Positions 6,932-7,072 of a DNA stretch of 7,072 nt are shown here, piece by piece (within the stretch, counting starts at the first letter, position 1; every line of letters begins with the position of its first letter). The translations under genes were made by a program, and so were the position numbers. The notes beneath the pieces were generated by a model. The model had not been told where the DNA came from. It saw nothing but the letters and a program-made list of their open reading frames with translations, and searched no databases. Source of the stretch: Collinsella sp. AF23-4AC (GTDB lineage: Bacteria; Actinomycetota; Coriobacteriia; Coriobacteriales; Coriobacteriaceae). Location of the stretch: the NCBI RefSeq assembly GCF_003462685.1, contig NZ_QRVE01000031.1:1-7072 (forward strand), written 5' to 3'.

Positions 6932-6938
6932 CACCTCC
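6932..6938 (-). promoter_or_regulatory. Strong ribosome binding site deciding the acpS start
   Basis: GGAGGTG lies with its GGAGG core 5 nt from the ATG at 6926-6928. An upstream in-frame ATG (6938-6940) is part of the same purine run, so using it would leave no ribosome site in front. The shorter protein (MAEAGIGVDI) also fits the usual short AcpS N-terminus. Confidence 0.8.
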
Positions 6939-6957
6939 ATATCGCACAGACTAAGTT

Positions 6958-6987
6958 ATTGTAGCCCGTTCACAGAAGATGCGACAA
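6958..6987 (-). promoter_or_regulatory. Candidate sigma70-type promoter P1 for the operon
   Basis: On the minus strand a -35 TTGTCG (6982-6987) and a good -10 TACAAT (6958-6963) are separated by 18 nt. Transcription would start near 6951, giving a leader of about 23 nt that includes the acpS ribosome site but makes use of the ATG at 6940 less likely. Confidence 0.55.
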
Positions 6988-6993
6988 ACGAGG

Positions 6994-7023
6994 GTTATAA
7001 AACACAGCTACTATGTGAGACAA
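6994..7023 (-). promoter_or_regulatory. Candidate upstream promoter P2
   Basis: On the minus strand a -35 TTGTCT (7018-7023) is followed after 18 nt by TATAAC (6994-6999). The -35 begins about 15 nt from the neighbouring terminator. Its layout copies that of P1, 36 nt further upstream, so either or both could serve the operon. This is a consensus match only. Confidence 0.35.
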
Positions 7024-7037
7024 ATTGCCCGAGATAC

Positions 7038-7067
7038 AAAAAAGGGGGAGGCCGCGAGGCCTCCCCC
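7038..7067 (-). terminator. Intrinsic terminator of a neighbouring minus-strand gene
   Basis: A perfect 10-bp stem (GGGGGAGGCC at 7044-7053, GGCCTCCCCC at 7058-7067) with loop GCGA is followed, on the minus strand, by six T (A-run at 7038-7043 on the plus strand). This is a textbook intrinsic terminator for a gene beyond the right edge. It separates that gene from the acpS operon. On the plus strand the hairpin is followed by TTCTA, and the window then ends, so action in both directions is possible. Confidence 0.85.
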
Positions 7068-7072
7068 TTCTA

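Noticed and set aside
1..7072. Mobile element, CRISPR array, riboswitch, tRNA or defence system
   Set aside because: No repeat-spacer pattern, transposase or integrase motif, attachment-like direct repeat or tRNA-like fold was seen; the window is almost fully occupied by six housekeeping genes.

Overview
The window holds one compact, apparently complete six-gene operon, all on the minus strand (read right to left), bounded by strong GC-rich hairpins at both edges. No phage, transposon, CRISPR, tRNA or rRNA sequence was seen. Base composition is moderately to highly GC-rich, and every gene is close in sequence to housekeeping families. The acpS / nnr / alr / tsaE / tsaB / rimI / tsaD order is a familiar Actinomycetota-type cluster. 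The triple fusion and the family-4 uracil-DNA glycosylase inside it make me favour a Coriobacteriia gut actinobacterium of the Collinsella type. That assignment is inference from general knowledge, not from a search.

Layout in transcription order. A terminator of a neighbouring minus-strand gene lies at 7038-7067, followed by a short promoter region (about 6941-7023) with two candidate sigma70-type promoters. Then come acpS (holo-ACP synthase, 6928-6389, with an unusual C-terminal extension); nnr (bifunctional NAD(P)HX epimerase and dehydratase, 6388-4772, no gap); alr (alanine racemase, 4769-3624, 2-nt gap); a family-4 Fe-S uracil-DNA glycosylase (3615-2995, 8-nt gap); tsaE (2982-2476, 12-nt gap); and a TsaB-RimI-TsaD three-domain fusion (2489-105, 14-nt overlap). 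A 9-bp perfect hairpin at 3-25 is the likely operon terminator.

The genes cover several basic functions: activation of acyl carrier protein for lipid synthesis, repair of damaged NAD(P)H, D-alanine for peptidoglycan, removal of uracil from DNA, the t6A37 modification of ANN-decoding tRNAs (TsaE, TsaB, TsaD), and N-terminal acetylation of ribosomal protein S18 (RimI). No single pathway joins them. The grouping looks like shared transcription of growth-linked housekeeping genes. TsaC/Sua5, which makes the threonylcarbamoyl-AMP used by TsaD, is not in the window.

I did not find a new defence, mobile or signalling system. The points most worth a second look are the single-polypeptide TsaB-RimI-TsaD fusion, the AcpS with a C-terminal tail and a Leu where the family usually has His, and the related hairpins flanking the operon.
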